NCBI RefSeq assembly: GCF_009857885.1
Contig: NZ_WWER01000008.1
Span: 62,001-126,000, forward strand
Direction: 5' to 3'
DNA from: Pusillimonas sp. TS35
GTDB lineage: Bacteria > Pseudomonadota > Gammaproteobacteria > Burkholderiales > Burkholderiaceae_B
Length of the DNA stretch: 64,000 nt
The notes beneath the pieces are model-generated. The model was given only the letters and a program-made list of their open reading frames with translations. It was not told the DNA's origin and made no database searches. A program made the translations under genes and the position numbers. Below are positions 61,457 to 64,000 of the stretch, piece after piece (the stretch's first letter is position 1; every line of letters starts with the position of its first letter).

Positions 61457-62272
61457 ATGGCGCGAATTGTTGTGGTGACTTCCGGCAAAGGCGGGGTGGG
61501 CAAAACAACCACCAGCGCAAGTTTTTCCGCAGGCCTTGCCATGCGGGGCCATAAAACGGTTGTCATCGACTTCGACGTCGGCCTGCGCAACCTCGATCTG
61601 ATCATGGGCTGCGAACGCCGCGTCGTTTATGATTTTGTCAACGTTATCCAGGGCGAAGCCTCGCTCAACCAGGCCCTGATCCGCGACAAGCAGCTTGAAA
61701 ACCTGTTCATTCTGCCTGCCTCGCAAACACGCGACAAAGACGCACTCACCCGCGAAGGCGTGGGCAAGGTGCTCGAAGACCTCGCCGCCATGGATTTCGA
61801 CTATATCGTCTGCGATTCGCCGGCGGGTATCGAAACTGGCGCGCTGATGGCCGCTTACTTTGCCGACGACGCCGTCGTTGTCACCAACCCCGAGGTGTCG
61901 TCGGTGCGCGACTCCGACCGCATCCTCGGCATTCTTTCCGCCAAGTCGCGCCGCGCCGAAAAGGGCGAAGAGCCGATCCAGGAAAGCCTGCTGCTCACCC
62001 GCTATAACCCCAAGCGCGTGGCCGATGGCGAGATGCTTTCGCTGAAAGATATTGAAGACATCCTGCGCATCAAGCTGATTGGCGTGATTCCAGAATCCGA
62101 ATCCGTGCTGCAAGCGTCCAACCAAGGCATCCCGGCCATTCACCTGCGTGAAACCGAAGTCGCTCAAGCTTACCAGGATGTCGTGGCACGTTATCTCGGC
62201 GAAGAAAAACCGCTGCGTTTCGTCGACTACGAAAAACCCGGCCTGTTCAAGCGCCTGTTCGGAGGGAAATAA
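61457..62272 (+). CDS. minD: Septum site-determining ATPase MinD
   Basis: MinD is the membrane-binding ATPase that recruits MinC and oscillates with MinE. The 271-residue protein has the deviant Walker A motif [17 protein letters not shown] at the start, the switch region [20 protein letters not shown], and a C-terminal amphipathic helix ([11 protein letters not shown]) for membrane contact. minE starts one base after the stop. Confidence 0.97.
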   Translation: MARIVVVTSGKGGVGKTTTSASFSAGLAMRGHKTVVIDFDVGLRNLDLIMGCERRVVYDFVNVIQGEASLNQALIRDKQLENLFILPASQTRDKDALTREGVGKVLEDLAAMDFDYIVCDSPAGIETGALMAAYFADDAVVVTNPEVSSVRDSDRILGILSAKSRRAEKGEEPIQESLLLTRYNPKRVADGEMLSLKDIEDILRIKLIGVIPESESVLQASNQGIPAIHLRETEVAQAYQDVVARYLGEEKPLRFVDYEKPGLFKRLFGGK

Positions 62273-62273
62273 C

Positions 62274-62537
62274 ATGTCCCTCCTGTCTTTCTTTCGCGGC
62301 CAGAAGAAAACGTCCGCCAGCGTCGCACGCGACCGCCTGCAACTAATCCTGATCAACGAACGCGGCACGGGCGTCACGCCCGATTACCTGCCGCGCCTGC
62401 AGAAAGAACTCGTCGAAGTGATCTCACGCTACGTCAAAATCAACCCAGACGACATCAAGGTCAACCTCGACCGCCAAGATTCGCTGGAAATTCTCGAAGT
62501 CAAGATCGAGATGCCCCAGCCCGAAACCAAAGACTGA
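62274..62537 (+). CDS. minE: Cell-division topological specificity factor MinE
   Basis: MinE stimulates MinD ATPase and restricts MinC to the poles. The 87-residue protein has the N-terminal membrane/MinD-contact helix ([20 protein letters not shown]) and the dimerisation domain ([20 protein letters not shown]). GGAGGGAAATAAC precedes the ATG and the gene is coupled to minD. Confidence 0.96.
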   Translation: MSLLSFFRGQKKTSASVARDRLQLILINERGTGVTPDYLPRLQKELVEVISRYVKINPDDIKVNLDRQDSLEILEVKIEMPQPETKD

Positions 62538-62595
62538 TGCAGGACTGACGCAGGCCCGTCTACACACCAGCGTTTGCGCAGCCCGCAACAAAAAC

Positions 62596-62666
62596 AGCCC
62601 GCTGCGAACCATACCCCAAAAAGTTGGACACCGATCCAACATTTAAGGTGTGGTGCGCAGCGGGCT
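62596..62666 (+). terminator. Long-loop hairpin after minE, possibly with an IS-end fragment
   Basis: AGCCCGCTGCG (62596-62606) pairs with CGCAGCGGGCT (62656-62666), followed by ATTGTTATTG, suggesting the minCDE terminator. The 49-base loop contains CCCCAAAAAGTTGGACACC, which resembles the terminal repeats of some IS3-family elements, and a smaller GTTGG/CCAAC stem. Confidence 0.5.
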
Positions 62667-62752
62667 ATTGTTATTGTGATTGTTTTGGGTATTGCTGCAT
62701 CAGCGTCTGTTTGCGCACCCGGACGCGGTGACAGCGCGAGGGGTTAAAACGA

Positions 62753-62782
62753 AAACCGGCGCCGTTGTAACGGCGCCGGTTT
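62753..62782 (-). terminator. Rho-independent terminator of the lipoprotein gene
   Basis: AAACCGGCGCCGTT (62753-62766) and AACGGCGCCGGTTT (62769-62782) form a perfect 14-bp stem with a 2-base centre. On the minus strand it is followed by TTCGTTTTAA. It lies 70 bases past the lipoprotein stop. Confidence 0.75.
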
Positions 62783-62851
62783 GGCTACGGATAATGTGCG
62801 CCGCGTGTTTCATCGCGGAAACAGGCGCGGCGCCTGTGCCTTGCGTGGGTA

Positions 62852-63079
62852 TCAGCGATTCTTGCCGATCTGGTCGCCGATCACACCACCGACGGCTGCG
62901 CCGCCGATCGTACCCAGCACACCGCCACCCGTCAGCACCGCCCCGGCCAGGCCACCGATACCGGCACCCGTCACCGTGCTACGCTGGCGATGGCTCATGC
63001 TGTCCCAGGACGAGCAGCCTGCCAACGCTACAGCCAGAATACCCACAGCACTAAATTTGCTTATCGTTGCCAGTTTCAT
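62852..63079 (-). CDS. Glycine-zipper lipoprotein
   Basis: The 75-residue product starts MKLATISKFSAVGILAVALA and has a lipobox LAGC (Cys20), followed by a short polar stretch and a glycine-zipper segment (GAGIGGLAGAVLTGGGVLGT, GGAAVGGVIGDQIGKNR). Such small proteins are osmotically inducible or SlyB/OsmB-like outer-membrane lipoproteins. The ATG at 63079 has AAGGAGAATC upstream. Function unknown. Confidence 0.88.
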   Translation of the reverse strand: MKLATISKFSAVGILAVALAGCSSWDSMSHRQRSTVTGAGIGGLAGAVLTGGGVLGTIGGAAVGGVIGDQIGKNR

Positions 63080-63256
63080 ATCTTGATTCTCCTTCTGATG
63101 CGGCCTCGGCGCGTATCGCGTGCGCCGCCCAGCCGTTGTCGTCACGTTACCCGAATGGCCGGTGCCAAATCAAACAAAACCCGGATGCGCTTGTGAGCGG
63201 GCGCAACAGATGTATCACGCAGGCCTGAAAATTGCTGATGGCGACGCGCCGGCCAC

Positions 63257-63799
63257 CTAACCCGCCTTGACCAGCGCAAGCATATCGCGGAATTGCGGGT
63301 GGCTGGGCGTGACCAACCATTCGAACATCACCATCTCTGCACAGACACGCTCCAGGCCATTGTCGGCCCACCGCTCGCAGGCAGCGGCATGGCACGACGG
63401 CTGGCGCGAGCCGATGCAATCAGTGACCAGGTATGGCTTCAGGCCCAGACGCGCCAGCCCCAGCCCGGTTTGTAACACGCACACATGCGCCTCGGTGCCG
63501 ATCAACAACACATGATGGCGTCCGGTGGGGATCTCGGGCAGAAAATGGTGTTCACGCGTGGCATCGAAATGCGTCTTGTGGATGACGTGGTCGGCCTGCG
63601 CCCGGAGCAGCGGATGCGTGTGCCCGATCTTGTCGGCGCAATGCTCGGTGGCGATGACGGGTACACCCACCAGCTGGGCGGCCTTGAGCAGGCGCTCGGC
63701 CCGCGCCACCAGAGCATCGGCATCGTGGATGGCGGCCAGCAGCGCCGACTGCATGTCGACCATCAGGACCATGGAATCGTGTGCGTTCAGAATACCCAT
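63257..63799 (-). CDS. Isochorismatase-family cysteine hydrolase
   Basis: The 180-residue protein has the triad of the isochorismatase/nicotinamidase family: Asp in MVLMVDMQSALLAA near residue 14, Lys in DHVIHKTHFDA near 74, and Cys in GTEAHVCVLQTGLGLARLGL near 108. It is of the YcaC-like size class. The substrate is unknown. The ATG at 63799 is preceded by GGGAGACTAAA, and a longer frame to 63841 is not needed. Confidence 0.88.
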   Translation of the reverse strand: MGILNAHDSMVLMVDMQSALLAAIHDADALVARAERLLKAAQLVGVPVIATEHCADKIGHTHPLLRAQADHVIHKTHFDATREHHFLPEIPTGRHHVLLIGTEAHVCVLQTGLGLARLGLKPYLVTDCIGSRQPSCHAAACERWADNGLERVCAEMVMFEWLVTPSHPQFRDMLALVKAG

Positions 63800-63969
63800 T
63801 TTAGTCTCCCGCTTTATGGCTGACGCCGCCGCCCAATACACACAACGGGCCGCCGCTATGACCCGGCCGATAAGCAGCGGCCGGGCAGCGCGATGCCGGC
63901 CTCACGCACCCCACGGCGACCCTTGGGCCCAAATGGCCGGGCACGCACGGCAGCCTGGCAGTTGCCCGC

Positions 63970-64000
63970 TTACTTCAGCGCTTTATAGCGCAGGCGATGG
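63970..64000 (-). CDS. 3' end of a gene, possibly ettA (partial)
   Basis: The last bases read, on the minus strand, as HRLRYKALK followed by TAA (63972-63970). This matches the C-terminal pattern of the ABC-F protein EttA (ending in H/K-R-I/L-R/K-YK...), but only nine residues are inside the window. The identification is a guess; the reading frame continues past the edge. Confidence 0.35.
   Translation of the reverse strand, partial: HRLRYKALK

Noticed and set aside
1-64000. CRISPR arrays, rRNA genes, prophage or toxin-antitoxin modules
   Set aside because: No regularly spaced direct repeats with unique spacers, no rRNA sequence, and no integrase, capsid or recognisable toxin pair was seen.

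Overview
The window reads as chromosomal DNA of a GC-rich betaproteobacterium, most likely of the family Alcaligenaceae (Bordetella, Achromobacter, Pusillimonas and relatives). The reasons are three periplasmic Bug (TctC-type) solute receptors within 24 kb, a dusB-fis-purH-ruvC-ruvA-ruvB run, a minCDE operon beside glnS, a phasin gene, and two N-end-rule aminoacyltransferases (Aat, Bpt) next to pyrD. Family placement is an inference from gene content and order; no database search was possible.

Layout. 1-3.1 kb: the N-terminal 614 codons of a sodium/solute-symporter-type sensor kinase, cut by the window edge, then a CorA/ZntB-like metal transporter. 3.1-6.7 kb: a LysR regulator divergent from a Bug receptor and an M20 amidohydrolase. 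6.7-8.6 kb: an ECF sigma/anti-sigma operon led by a small secreted COG4315-type protein. 8.8-9.7 kb: a PhzF-like enzyme. 10-12.9 kb: tRNA-Cys followed by an accessory stretch with a complete 1,200-bp IS3-family (IS407-group) element with 4-bp target duplications, a cold-shock gene and a possible IS66 remnant. 12.4-14.7 kb: a DUF2892 membrane protein, a probably exported sulfide:quinone-reductase-like flavoprotein and a small membrane partner. 14.8-21.5 kb: an orphan MetI-like permease and an acyl-CoA gene cluster (two family III CoA-transferases, TetR regulator, crotonase, quinone oxidoreductase, Bug receptor) arranged around a palindromic operator. 21.5-25.6 kb: an unknown protein, NUDIX hydrolase, aat, bpt, pyrD. 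25.7-31.3 kb: phasin, a third Bug receptor, IclR regulator, CinA-like protein, EI24 membrane protein, thioredoxin-like protein. 31.4-40.7 kb: rhlE, azlCD, ilvE, several small housekeeping genes, a BepA-like metalloprotease, a CtaG-like protein and a structured leader with a short upstream reading frame. 40.8-48.6 kb: ubiH-like, dusB, fis, purH, ruvC, ruvA, a threonine/serine dehydratase, ruvB. 48.7-58.5 kb: recQ, an unknown outer-membrane-like protein, a ClC channel, an OmpR/EnvZ-type pair and a bd-oxidase-like pair. 58.6-64 kb: glnS, minCDE, a glycine-zipper lipoprotein, an isochorismatase-family hydrolase and the last codons of a probable ettA.

Most of the window is ordinary core genome. 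The points that stand out are a CydA homologue paired with CydB that lacks all three axial haem ligands of canonical CydA; a promoter, 23-codon upstream reading frame and hairpin-rich leader ahead of a stand-alone ACT-like protein; a crotonase lacking both catalytic glutamates inside a TetR-controlled CoA operon; a MetI-type permease whose ATPase-docking loop is shortened; and a perfect 29-bp inverted repeat between pyrD and the phasin gene.
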